DNA from: VRUE01 sp963728045
GTDB lineage: Bacteria; Actinomycetota; Thermoleophilia; Solirubrobacterales; 70-9
DNA length: 64,000 nucleotides
Reading direction: 5' to 3'
NCBI GenBank assembly: GCA_963728045.1
Contig: CAVSIE010000005.1
Span: forward strand, 1 to 64,000
Shown here: one piece after another, positions 7,624-15,678 of the stretch
How positions within the stretch are numbered: the first letter of the stretch is position 1
Layout: the number at the start of each line of letters is the position of its first letter
The notes under the pieces: generated by a model
Seen by the model: the letters and a program-made list of their open reading frames with translations, nothing else
Databases searched by the model: none
Told to the model about the DNA's origin: nothing
Program-made: the position numbers and the translations under genes

Positions 7624-9432
7624 TCAGCCGAGCCGCTCTTCCAGCGCCTGCAGCTGCGCCGTGACCTCGGCCGGCAGCTTGTCGCCGAACTTGGCCAGGT
7701 GCTCCTTGACCTGCGGCAGCTGGGCCTTGACCAGCTCGGTGTCGACGCTGAGCAGCTCTCTCATCGCCTCCGGCGAGACGTTGAGGCCCTCGGTGTCGAT
7801 CCCCTCCTCGGTCGGCAAGAGGCCGATCGGGGTCTCGGTCGCGTCGGCCTCGCCCTCGCAGCGGCGGAAGATCCACTCCAGCACGCGGCTGTTCTCGCCG
7901 AAGCCGGGCCAAAGGAACTTGCCCTCGGCGTCTTTGCGGAACCAGTTGACGTAGAAGACGCGCGGCAGCTGCGCTCCCTCGCGCTCGCCCATCTTCAGCC
8001 AGTGGGCGAAGTACTCGGCCATGTTGTAGCCGCAGAAAGGCAGCATCGCCATCGGGTCGAAGCGCAGCTCGCCGACCGCGCCGGCCGCTGCGGCGGTCGT
8101 CTCCGAGGACATCGTCGCCCCCATGAAGACCGCGTGCTCCCAGTCGAAGGCCTCTTGGACCAGCGGCACCGCGGTGGCGCGGCGGCCGCCGAAGAGGAAA
8201 GCGTCGATCGGAACGCCGGCGGGGTCCTCCCACTCAGGCGCGATCGAGGGGCATTGCGAGGCCGGCGTCGTGAAGCGCGCGTTCGGATGCGCCGCCGGAG
8301 TCTCGGAGTCCGGCGTCCAGTCGTTGCCATGCCAGTCGATCGCGTGGGCGGGCGCCTCGCCGGTCATCCCCTCCCACCAGATGTCGCCGTCGTCGGTCTT
8401 GGCGCAGTTGGTGAAGATCGAGTTGCGCTCGATCGTGTCCATCGCGTTGGGGTTCGTTTTGTGGCTGGTGTTCGGGGCGACGCCGAAGAAGCCGGCCTCG
8501 GGGTTGACTGCATAGAGGCGGCCGTCGTCGCCGAACTTCATCCAGGCGATGTCGTCGCCGACCGTCTCGACCTTCCAGCCGGGCAGGGTCGGGACCACCA
8601 TCGCCAGGTTGGTCTTGCCGCAGGCGGAGGGGAAGGCGCCGGTGATGTACTTGACCGCCCCCTCGGGAGAGGTCAGTTTGAGGATCAGCATGTGCTCGGC
8701 CATCCAGCCCTCGTCGCGGGCCATCGCCGAGGCGATCCGCAGCGCGAAGCACTTCTTGCCCAGCAGGGCGTTGCCGCCGTAGCCGGAGCCGAAGGACCAG
8801 ATCTCGCGCGTCTCCGGGTAATGGACGATGTACTTGTTCTCCGCGTTGCACGGCCACGGCACGTCTTCCTGACCCTCGGCCAGGGGCATCCCGACGGAGT
8901 GCACGCAGGGGACGAACTCGCCGTCGGCGCCGAGCACGTCGAGCGCCGCCTTGCCCATCCGGGTCATGATCCGCATCGAGACTGCGACGTAGGGGGAGTC
9001 GGTCAGCTGCACGCCGATGTGGGCGATCGGCGAGCCCAGCGGGCCCATCGAGAACGGCACCACGTACATCGTGCGGCCGGCCATGCAGCCCTTGAAAAAG
9101 CCGTTCAGCGTCGCGCGCATCTCAGCCGGGTCGCGCCAGTTGTTGGTCGGGCCAGCGTCCTCCTCCTGCTCGGAGCAGATGAAGGTGCGGTCTTCGACCC
9201 TGGCGACGTCGCCGGGATCGGAGAGGGCCAGGTAAGAGTTCGGGCGCTTCGCTTCAGAGAGGCGCTCGAAGGTGCCCGCGTCGATCAGGGCTTGAGCGAG
9301 GGCGTCGTACTCCTCGGCCGAGCCGTCACACCAATGAATGGCGTCGGGCTGGGTCAAATCGGCGATCTCCCCGACCCAGTCGAGGAGCTTTGCGTGCGTG
9401 GTCGGCGCGTTGGCCGTCGTCGTTTGGCTCAT
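7624..9432 (-). CDS. pckG: Phosphoenolpyruvate carboxykinase (GTP)
   Basis: 602 aa, the usual length of the GTP-dependent enzyme. It converts oxaloacetate plus GTP to PEP plus CO2, the entry to gluconeogenesis from TCA intermediates. Diagnostic motifs are FPSACGKTNLAM (P-loop with the hyper-reactive cysteine), the N-terminal CDGSAEEYD, WEGMTGEAP, and FLFGGRRAT. I start at the ATG at 9432 (MSQTTTANAP); the open frame extends upstream without homology. It lies downstream of the lipoprotein and CAP genes on the same strand. Confidence 0.96.
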   Translation of the reverse strand: MSQTTTANAPTTHAKLLDWVGEIADLTQPDAIHWCDGSAEEYDALAQALIDAGTFERLSEAKRPNSYLALSDPGDVARVEDRTFICSEQEEDAGPTNNWRDPAEMRATLNGFFKGCMAGRTMYVVPFSMGPLGSPIAHIGVQLTDSPYVAVSMRIMTRMGKAALDVLGADGEFVPCVHSVGMPLAEGQEDVPWPCNAENKYIVHYPETREIWSFGSGYGGNALLGKKCFALRIASAMARDEGWMAEHMLILKLTSPEGAVKYITGAFPSACGKTNLAMVVPTLPGWKVETVGDDIAWMKFGDDGRLYAVNPEAGFFGVAPNTSHKTNPNAMDTIERNSIFTNCAKTDDGDIWWEGMTGEAPAHAIDWHGNDWTPDSETPAAHPNARFTTPASQCPSIAPEWEDPAGVPIDAFLFGGRRATAVPLVQEAFDWEHAVFMGATMSSETTAAAAGAVGELRFDPMAMLPFCGYNMAEYFAHWLKMGEREGAQLPRVFYVNWFRKDAEGKFLWPGFGENSRVLEWIFRRCEGEADATETPIGLLPTEEGIDTEGLNVSPEAMRELLSVDTELVKAQLPQVKEHLAKFGDKLPAEVTAQLQALEERLG

Positions 9433-9490
9433 CGGCGTCACTTTACTTATCGGACCTGAAGTCAGGTTTTGCTCTCGCGGCAGAGGCGCG

Positions 9491-10057
9491 CTAGCGCCAG
9501 CGGGCGCCGAAATCGATCGTGTAGGTGGCGGCATTGCGCCCCCCGCCCAGCGGGTTGCCACGGGCCACGCCGACGCCGAAGTCGCGCAGGCCGCGGTCGA
9601 GGATGTTCCGCCGGTGAGTCGCGCTTCCCATCCACGTGCGCACGATGGCAATCGGGGACCCAAGGGAACCCTGGCCGGCGCCGATGTTCTCGGCGGCACG
9701 GAAGCCTGACATGTCCCCCAAGTACCCGGCGCGGGCAACCCGGGTCGTCAGGGTGCTGCCCCCCGGCCCGTAGTGGGACAAGCTGCGGCTTCTGACCATG
9801 CTGGCTGAATGTGAGCTCGCCGACTGCCGCAATGCCAGGTTGTAGTCAAGAGGCGGGATCCCGTAGTGCTCGCGCATCCGGTTGATCAAGCAGAGGACCG
9901 AGGTGCGGAGCTCGTGGTCGCTCGCCTCCCGCGGCTCCTGCCCATGCCAGCCGCAGGGCGGGGGGCCGGCGTCTTCGCCGAGGGCGGCGCCGGGCAGCAG
10001 GAAGAGTGCGAGCAGAGCCGCCAGCGCGATGCTCCGGAGACGGGCGAGGGCAATCAT
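9491..10057 (-). CDS. Secreted CAP-domain (SCP/PR-1-like) protein, copy 3
   Basis: 188 aa with a signal peptide (MIALARLRSIALAALLALFL, cleavage near A-L-G). CAP motifs are LINRMREHYGIPPL, the histidine in SASSHSASMV, SHYGPGG, AAENIGAG, and SATHRRNILDRGLRDFGVG. This is the canonical CAP form seen in many bacteria and is more distant from the two tandem copies at 1.8-3.0 kb. Its ATG overlaps the stop of the upstream lipoprotein gene (ATGA), so translation is probably coupled. Confidence 0.9.
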   Translation of the reverse strand: MIALARLRSIALAALLALFLLPGAALGEDAGPPPCGWHGQEPREASDHELRTSVLCLINRMREHYGIPPLDYNLALRQSASSHSASMVRSRSLSHYGPGGSTLTTRVARAGYLGDMSGFRAAENIGAGQGSLGSPIAIVRTWMGSATHRRNILDRGLRDFGVGVARGNPLGGGRNAATYTIDFGARWR

Positions 10058-10368
10058 TTGCCCGGCTGGCCCCCCGCGGGCTGGAGGTCGACCAGCGACA
10101 CGTCGGCGTCGTCGTTGAGGATTTTCAGCGTGGCGATTTCCTCGTCGCCGCCGGCGAGGCTCACCGTGCACTCGAAGGTGGCGTCTTTCTCCACCTCCAC
10201 CCCGGAGGGGCACTCGACGGCGGATACTTTCAGCCCGCTGGAGCGCTGCAGGCTCTGTTCGAGCGTGTCCTCGGTCTTGACGTCGTCGAGCTGGGTCTCG
10301 CCGCAACCGCTCGCGAAAGCAGCGACGAGCGCCAGCAAGATGATCGCCGAGCCCCTCCCGATGCTCAT
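10054..10368 (-). CDS. Putative lipoprotein, DUF4333-like
   Basis: 104 aa with a lipobox-like end to the signal sequence (LLALVAAFASGCGE; cysteine at about residue 22), so probably a lipoprotein. The remaining 80 residues contain two further cysteines in VECPSGVEV and ATFECTV, the spacing seen in the actinobacterial DUF4333 family. The function is unknown. It is translationally coupled to the CAP-domain gene. Confidence 0.7.
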   Translation of the reverse strand: MSIGRGSAIILLALVAAFASGCGETQLDDVKTEDTLEQSLQRSSGLKVSAVECPSGVEVEKDATFECTVSLAGGDEEIATLKILNDDADVSLVDLQPAGGQPGK

Positions 10369-10440
10369 CTGATCTGTCTCCCTCTTGAGCGGATCGCGCG
10401 GCAGGATAACCAAGAGGGAGGTCGGTCTACACTCCCGCCG

Positions 10441-11688
10441 ATGAAGATCGGGATTGTGGGGCTCGGCTACGTCGGCCTGCCGCTGGCCGCGGCCTTCGCC
10501 GAAGCTGGGCACGAGGTAGTCGGCCTCGACGCCGATGCTCGCAAGGTCGAGGCGCTGCGCGCCGGCAGCAGCTACATCGAGGACATCCCCGACTCCGTCC
10601 TGGCGCCCCTGCTCGATCGCCTGCACGCGACCTCCGACCACGCAGCGCTGGAATCGTGCGAAGCGGTGATCATCTGCGTGCCGACTCCGCTGACCGGCTC
10701 GCGCGAGCCCGACCTCACATATCTGACGGACTCGGCCACGGCGCTTTCCGATGCTCTCCAGCCTGGGCAGCTGGTGGTGCTGGAGTCGACGACCTACCCT
10801 GGCACGACGCGTGAGCGCCTGCTGCCAATCCTCGAGGAGTCGGGGATGGCAGCCGGTCGCGACTTCCACCTCGCCTTCTCCCCCGAGCGGATCGACCCCG
10901 GCCGCACTGATTACACCGTGCGCACGACGCCGAAGCTTGTTGGCGGAATCACCCCGGCCTGCACGGAGCGGGCACGCGAGCTCTACTCATTGATCTGCGA
11001 CGAGGTCGTCGTCCTCTCCACACCGGAGACCGCCGAGCTGTCAAAGCTGCTGGAGAACATCTTCCGCTCGGTCAACATCGCCCTCGTCAACGAGCTTTCC
11101 CAACTCTGCGAGCGGCTCGGCATCGACATCTGGGAGGTGATCGACGCCGCCTCCACCAAGCCCTTCGGGTTCATGCGCTTCGAGCCCGGGCCCGGCATGG
11201 GTGGCCACTGCCTCCCGGTTGATCCCTTTTACCTCGCCTTCAAGGCACGCGAGCACGACTTCTACCCCGAGTTCATCGAGCTGGCGGGCAAGGTCAACCG
11301 CGCACAGCCGGGCTACTGCGTCGAGCGGATCGGCCGCGCCCTCAACGATGCTGGCAAGCCGGTCAAGGACTCGAAGATCCTCCTGCTCGGGATCAGCTAC
11401 AAGCCCGGGGTCGGCGACATCCGCGAGTCGCCTGCGCTGGAGATCGTCAGCACGCTGCGCGAGCTGGGCGGAGACGTCTCCTACCACGACCCCTTCGTGC
11501 CTGAGCTGCCGGAGTTCGGCCTCTCCTGTGTAGACCTTGACGAGGCGTTGCGCGTGGCCGACCTGGCGGCGATCATCACCGCCCACCCAGGGGTTGACAT
11601 CGAGGAGATCGTTGCCACAGCACCCCTGGTCGTCGACTTCCGCGGCGTCACGCGCGAGCTCGACGCCGCGAACCTGATTCGGCTGTAG
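10441..11688 (+). CDS. Nucleotide-sugar 6-dehydrogenase (UDP-Glc/UDP-HexNAc type)
   Basis: 415 aa. It oxidises the C6 hydroxyl of a UDP-sugar to a uronate with 2 NAD+. Features in order: N-terminal Rossmann motif GIVGLGYVGLPLA, VPTPLTGSREPDLTYL, ESTTYPGTT, the central PFGFMRFEPGPGMGGHCLPVDP with the catalytic cysteine, then the C-terminal domain beginning LLLGISYKPGVGDIRESPA. The GMGGHCLPVDP context is closer to UDP-N-acetylhexosamine dehydrogenases (WbpA/WecC) than to UDP-glucose dehydrogenases, but the substrate is not certain. No glycosyltransferase cluster is next to it. Confidence 0.88.
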   Translation: MKIGIVGLGYVGLPLAAAFAEAGHEVVGLDADARKVEALRAGSSYIEDIPDSVLAPLLDRLHATSDHAALESCEAVIICVPTPLTGSREPDLTYLTDSATALSDALQPGQLVVLESTTYPGTTRERLLPILEESGMAAGRDFHLAFSPERIDPGRTDYTVRTTPKLVGGITPACTERARELYSLICDEVVVLSTPETAELSKLLENIFRSVNIALVNELSQLCERLGIDIWEVIDAASTKPFGFMRFEPGPGMGGHCLPVDPFYLAFKAREHDFYPEFIELAGKVNRAQPGYCVERIGRALNDAGKPVKDSKILLLGISYKPGVGDIRESPALEIVSTLRELGGDVSYHDPFVPELPEFGLSCVDLDEALRVADLAAIITAHPGVDIEEIVATAPLVVDFRGVTRELDAANLIRL

Positions 11689-11692
11689 AGGC

Positions 11693-12451
11693 TTGGCCGC
11701 CGCTTCCGCTCAGCTGCGACCCGACCGGGAAGAGGGAATCCTCGAGACCCTGTTGGTCATCGACGGGCGAGCGGTCGAGCTCGAGGCCCACCTCACCAGG
11801 CTCGCCGCCAGCCTGGCGACGCTCTTCCCCGACCGCTCTCCACCTGACCTCGAGGGGGCGATCCAAGCCCGCGCGCAACACATCGAGCGGGGCAGCCTGC
11901 GGGTGAGGGTCGGCCCTGCCGGCCGGGCCGGGATCGAAGCCATGATCAGGGTCGTGGAGATCGAGTCGGCGCTCGTCTTCCCCCCTGTCCCGCGCTCAGT
12001 GGCTGTCCATAGCCTCGTCCTGGCCGGTGGACTCGGCGCCCATAAGTGGGCCGACCGCTCCCTGCTCGACCAGGCGCAATCCGGGCTCGCCGCCGATGCC
12101 TTGCCGCTGATCGTCGAGTGGGACGGCACCGTGCTCGAGGCCTCGCGCGGCAACGTCTTCGCGGTGCGAGGCGGCGTCCTTCTCACCCCTCCCGCCGACG
12201 GCCGCATCCTCCCCGGCATAGCCCGCGCCCGCGCGATCGAGGTGGCAAGCGGGGCTGGCCTCGAGGTTCGCGAGGGGGCGTTCACTTGCGAAGACTTATT
12301 CGGCGCGGACGAGGTCTTCCTGACCAGCTCGGTGCGCGGCGTCGAGCAGGTTCGCGCGCTGGATGGGACCCAGCTCCGCACGCGGGGCGAAGTCGGCCTG
12401 CGAATCGCGACCGAGCTGCGGCGGAACTGGATCCAGGGACCGGTTGGATAG
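11693..12451 (+). CDS. Class IV aminotransferase (PLP; BCAT/ADC-lyase fold)
   Basis: 252 aa. The TTG start is 4 nt after the preceding stop. The fold is recognised from the central HKWADRSLL (catalytic Schiff-base lysine in the H-K context), the E-A-S-R-G-N-V-F-A segment, TPPADGRILPGIARA and LTSSVRGVEQV. The HK.ADRS..D.A pattern and short length fit 4-amino-4-deoxychorismate lyase or D-amino-acid aminotransferase as well as branched-chain aminotransferases. The neighbours do not decide the substrate. Confidence 0.8.
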   Translation: MAAASAQLRPDREEGILETLLVIDGRAVELEAHLTRLAASLATLFPDRSPPDLEGAIQARAQHIERGSLRVRVGPAGRAGIEAMIRVVEIESALVFPPVPRSVAVHSLVLAGGLGAHKWADRSLLDQAQSGLAADALPLIVEWDGTVLEASRGNVFAVRGGVLLTPPADGRILPGIARARAIEVASGAGLEVREGAFTCEDLFGADEVFLTSSVRGVEQVRALDGTQLRTRGEVGLRIATELRRNWIQGPVG

Positions 12452-12465
12452 GGTTCCGCGCCGCA

Positions 12466-13683
12466 ATGCGCTTCTACGAGTACGAGGCACGCAAGATCGT
12501 CGAGCTGGCGGGGATTCCCGTCACCAAGTACGGCTTCTGCACGACCGCCGATGAGGCCCGCAAGGCCGCTGAGGAGATCGGCGGTTCGGTCGTGATCAAG
12601 TCGCAGGTGCTGAGCGGTGGCCGGATGAAGGCGGGCGGGGTCAAGTTTGCCGACACGCCGGACGAGGCCGCTGAGCACGCCGAGGCGATCCTGAAGCTGG
12701 AAATCAACGGCCACATGCCGCGCGGCGTCCTCGTCGACCCCAAGGCCGAGGTCAAGCAGGAGTACTACGCCGGGGTCGTCTGGGACGGGACCGAGAAGAA
12801 GCCGCTGATGCTGTTCAGCGACATGGGCGGCATCGACATCGAGGAGGTCGCCGAGCAGCACCCCGACCACGTCGGCAAAGGCCACGTCTCCAACCTGCTG
12901 CCGATCTCCGACTTCGAGGCGAAGCAGGTGATCGCCGCGACCGGAGTGACCGGCTCGCAGCTCAACCGGGCGACTCCGGTGCTGGCCCGCCTCGCCCGGC
13001 TCTTCCGCGACAACGACATGACCCTGGCCGAGATCAACCCGCTGGCCGAGCTCAGCGACGGCAGCTTCGTCGCCCTCGACGCCCACATGGAGATGGAGAA
13101 CGAGGCGGTCGGGCGGCAGAAGGGGCTGCTGCGCAAGAAGCTGGAGATCGCCGAGGAGGACACCCGCGAGACCTATGAGCCCTCAGCCTTCGAGCGCAAC
13201 GTGGCGGCGATCGACGCCGCCGACCACCGCGGCGTGATTCAGGGCAAGGACCACGGCTTCGAGGGCAACCTGGGGCTGGTGATCGGCGCCGGCGGCGGCT
13301 CGCTGACGCTTACCGATGCGGTCCGCAGCCAGGGCGGCAAGCCCGCCAACTACTCCGAGATCGGCGGCAACCCCTCGGTGGCAAAGGCTTGCGGCCTGGC
13401 CAAGGAGGTGCTGGAAAAGGACGGTGTCGAGAAGATCGCGGTGATGATGTCGATCGTCTCCAACACGCGGGTCGACATCGTCGCCCGCGGCGTGATCAAG
13501 GCCTGCCTGGAGCTGGGCAAGGACCCCGGCGAGACGATCGCGATCTTCCGCATCCCGGGCGCCTGGGAGGACGAGGGCTTCAAGATCCTCGACAAATACG
13601 GCGTCGAGTACTGCGACCGCTCGGTCCCGATGTGGGAGGCCGCCGGCCGCGCGATCGCCAAGATCCAGGGAGCGCCCGCCTGA
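12466..13683 (+). CDS. sucC: Succinate-CoA ligase, beta subunit
   Basis: 405 aa with the start ATG RFYEYEARKI. The ATP-grasp N-terminal half shows VVIKSQVLSGGRMKAGGVKFA (nucleotide site); the C-terminal CoA-ligase half shows GGGSLTLTDAV and NYSEIGGNPS. With SucD it interconverts succinyl-CoA and succinate with substrate-level phosphorylation. The stop TGA shares its A with the sucD ATG, so the two are translationally coupled. Confidence 0.95.
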   Translation: MRFYEYEARKIVELAGIPVTKYGFCTTADEARKAAEEIGGSVVIKSQVLSGGRMKAGGVKFADTPDEAAEHAEAILKLEINGHMPRGVLVDPKAEVKQEYYAGVVWDGTEKKPLMLFSDMGGIDIEEVAEQHPDHVGKGHVSNLLPISDFEAKQVIAATGVTGSQLNRATPVLARLARLFRDNDMTLAEINPLAELSDGSFVALDAHMEMENEAVGRQKGLLRKKLEIAEEDTRETYEPSAFERNVAAIDAADHRGVIQGKDHGFEGNLGLVIGAGGGSLTLTDAVRSQGGKPANYSEIGGNPSVAKACGLAKEVLEKDGVEKIAVMMSIVSNTRVDIVARGVIKACLELGKDPGETIAIFRIPGAWEDEGFKILDKYGVEYCDRSVPMWEAAGRAIAKIQGAPA

Positions 13684-14600
13684 TGAGCATCCTGCTCGAC
13701 AAGGACACGACCTTCATCGTCCAGGGGATAACCGGGCGCGAGGCAGTCAACCTGACCCGCGAGTGCCTCGACTACGGCTCCAAGGTGGTCGGCGGCGTCA
13801 CCCCCGGCCGCAAGGGCCGCGAGGTGCACGGCGTGCCGGTCTTCGACACCGTCGCGCAGGCGGTCGAGAACCACGGCGGGCCGATCGACGGCTCCGTCGT
13901 CACCGTCCCCCCCGCCTTCACCAAGGACGCCGTGCTGGAGGCGATCGAGAACGGGATCGAGCTGATCGTGATCGTCACCGAGCGCATCCCGCGTCGCGAC
14001 GTCGCCCAGATGGTCGAGCTGGCGAACCTGCGCGGGGCACGGATCATCGGCCCCAACTGCCTCGGCCTGATCGTCCCCGAGGTCTGCAAGATGGGCGGCA
14101 TCGGCGGCCCCGCCAAGGACGCCGCCAAGGCCTACGCGCCCGGCCCGGTCGGGGTGATGAGCCGCTCGGGCGGGATGACGACGGAGATCTCCTCCTCGCT
14201 GACCCAGGCCGGCCTCGGCGTCTCGACCGCGATCTCGATCGGCGGCGACGCGATCATCGGCTCCACCTACGCCGAGCTGATGCCCTACTTCGAGGCCGAC
14301 GAGCAGACGCAGGCGATCGTGATCTACACCGAGCCCGGCGGCCGCATGGAGGCGCAGCTCTCCGAATGGGTCAAGGACAACGACTCACGCCTGCCGATCG
14401 TCGCCTTCATGGCCGGCAAGTTCATGGACGACGAGGAGATGAAGGGGATGAGCTTCGGCCACGCCGGCACGATCGTCGAGGGCAAGGAGGACACGGCGAC
14501 GGAGAAGATCGCCCGCCTCGAAGCCGCCGGCATCCGCGTCGTCGAGCGGATCGACGAGATTCCGGACGCGGTCAAGGAGAAGCTGGGGGTGACGGCCTGA
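13683..14600 (+). CDS. sucD: Succinate-CoA ligase, alpha subunit
   Basis: 305 aa. The CoA-binding Rossmann domain starts TFIVQGITGREAV and has GGVTPGRKG. The phosphorylated histidine is expected in MSFGHAGTIVEG near the C-terminus, and GPNCLGLI and SRSGGMTTEI are present. It overlaps sucC by 1 nt and the downstream ferredoxin-like gene by 1 nt, giving a three-gene coupled unit. Confidence 0.95.
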   Translation: MSILLDKDTTFIVQGITGREAVNLTRECLDYGSKVVGGVTPGRKGREVHGVPVFDTVAQAVENHGGPIDGSVVTVPPAFTKDAVLEAIENGIELIVIVTERIPRRDVAQMVELANLRGARIIGPNCLGLIVPEVCKMGGIGGPAKDAAKAYAPGPVGVMSRSGGMTTEISSSLTQAGLGVSTAISIGGDAIIGSTYAELMPYFEADEQTQAIVIYTEPGGRMEAQLSEWVKDNDSRLPIVAFMAGKFMDDEEMKGMSFGHAGTIVEGKEDTATEKIARLEAAGIRVVERIDEIPDAVKEKLGVTA

Positions 14601-14845
14601 TGGCCGAGACGCTGCACAAGGTCTTCATCGACGTCGAGGTCGACGCTTCGGTCGCCGGCGACGCCGAGCTGGCCAAGAAGCTGGAGGAAGTCTGCCCCGT
14701 CGACATCTTCAAGGCCGCCGACGCGGGAGTCGAGATCGTCGATGAGAACCTCGACGAGTGCGTCCTCTGCCGCCTCTGCATCGAAGCGGCCCCGGCGGGC
14801 GCCGTGCACGTCAAGAAGCTCTACGACGGCGCCGAGCTTGCGTAG
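14600..14845 (+). CDS. FixX-like [4Fe-4S] ferredoxin
   Basis: 81 aa. Four cysteines (C32 in a C-P-V-D motif; C54, C57 and C60 as CxxCxxC) match the spacing of FixX-type ferredoxin-like proteins, in which one Cys-Pro precedes a CxxCxxC cluster by about 20 residues. FixX relatives pass electrons between flavoprotein dehydrogenases and quinone. Here the gene overlaps sucD by 1 nt and has no neighbouring FixABC or 2-oxoacid:ferredoxin oxidoreductase. A link to ferredoxin-dependent 2-oxoglutarate oxidation upstream of succinyl-CoA is a reasonable guess only. Confidence 0.75.
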   Translation: MAETLHKVFIDVEVDASVAGDAELAKKLEEVCPVDIFKAADAGVEIVDENLDECVLCRLCIEAAPAGAVHVKKLYDGAELA

Positions 14846-14955
14846 GGCCGGTCCCGGCAGGGGTTCCACTTAACTTTTCGGAGAGCCGCTGCCGCCGTCC
14901 GAGTTCGGATCGGCCGAAAAAGCACAAGACGTTCCACCCCTACCGGGACCGGCCC
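14845..14955. other. Structured intergenic element, copy 1
   Basis: The outer helix is 13 bp (14845-14857 with 14943-14955), then a 2x2 internal loop, a 5-bp helix GGGGT/ACCCC (14860-14864 with 14936-14940), an internal loop, and an inner helix TTTTCGG/CCGAAAA (14875-14881 with 14914-14920) followed by A-G-C-A-C-A-A-G. A tight hairpin TCCGA-GT-TCGGA sits in the apical loop. It begins at the stop codon of the ferredoxin gene and lies between convergent genes. A second copy with the same layout but different outer helices is at 38771-38879. It may be an RNA-level structure or a bidirectional terminator; no known RNA family is recognised. Confidence 0.7.
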
Positions 14956-15063
14956 AAGACAGCTGTGTGCGGGTCGGCTGTGGGCGGTTGCCACACATAT
15001 CCCTAATCCGTAGAAGCTCGGAAGGCTCTGGTCTGCACAGCACGCAGGACGAAGGGGGCTGCG

Positions 15064-15387
15064 TCAGCTAGGCCGAGAACAGTCGCAGACACGACAGCCC
15101 ATCCCGGTGTGCATAGACATGAGATGAGGGCAGTTAGGGCAGATCTGCTGCCCCTCGCTCGCTGATGGCTGGTCGTCTATCTCGACCGGGATTGCCTCCG
15201 GCACCGGAAAGCCTGCGGCTGCCGATGCGGCGATCCGCGGAAGCTCGCGTTCGAACTCGATGCGAATCGCTTCAGCCTTTTCGTCTGAGATCGGGACTAG
15301 CTCATGTCCATTCGTCTCGGCGAGAGCTACGGCAACGAACTGCCCGTCAGCCTTCTGGGTCAGACCTTGGACTCGTAGGAGCACCAA
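15064..15387 (-). CDS. Hypothetical protein with C-terminal Cys-rich knuckle
   Basis: 107 aa with a TTG start at 15387 (or GTG at 15384). The N-terminal 75 residues look like an alpha/beta domain without a recognisable family. The C-terminus reads CPNCPHLMSMHTGMGCRVCD, with C-x-x-C and C-x-x-C pairs that suit a zinc ribbon or knuckle. Codon usage is less GC-biased than in neighbouring genes. There is no operon partner, and about 290 nt of non-coding DNA separate it from the thiolase gene. Probably a real small gene, but not certain. Confidence 0.5.
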   Translation of the reverse strand: MVLLRVQGLTQKADGQFVAVALAETNGHELVPISDEKAEAIRIEFERELPRIAASAAAGFPVPEAIPVEIDDQPSASEGQQICPNCPHLMSMHTGMGCRVCDCSRPS

Positions 15388-15549
15388 CCCAAGGTAGCGC
15401 TGCGGTCGCAGCGCCGCGGACGCTGGGTCCCGAGAAAGCGGGCCTAGCGCCTCGGCCGCTCGTCTTGACAGGAAGAGAAGCTAGGAAAACATCAACAACG
15501 GATCCGCTTCTACAGCGAAGGGGTATGTGTGCGGGTCGTCACTCGATGT

Positions 15550-15577
15550 TTGACATCGATCGGTGTCGGGGTAACCT
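15550..15577 (+). promoter_or_regulatory. Promoter with overlapping palindrome for the beta-oxidation operon
   Basis: TTGACA (15550-15555) and TAACCT (15572-15577) are spaced by 16 bp, giving a good sigma-70-type promoter about 100 nt upstream of the thiolase start. The -35 overlaps a 16-bp palindrome with one mismatched pair, GACATCGATCGGTGTC (15552-15567), a plausible operator for a TetR-type acyl-CoA-responsive repressor. The binding protein is not in the window's neighbourhood; the HxlR gene downstream has its own, different repeat. Confidence 0.55.
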
Positions 15578-15678
15578 CTACATGGATGCCTGCAGCGCTA
15601 TGGCGCGCGGGACATGCGATGCGCGCGACTGGCGCGCGCATCCCCTCAGCTTCGCCAATCAATGAAAGGTGATCGCAG

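Noticed and set aside
14845..14955. MITE or terminal-inverted-repeat transposable element
   Set aside because: The outer arms of the two copies are unrelated in sequence and there are no target-site duplications; a mobile element would keep its termini and vary inside.
15165..15665. Plus-strand open frame of 166 codons before the thiolase gene
   Set aside because: It overlaps the better minus-strand gene at 15064-15387 and the promoter at 15550; the translation is Arg/Ser-rich without recognisable domain.
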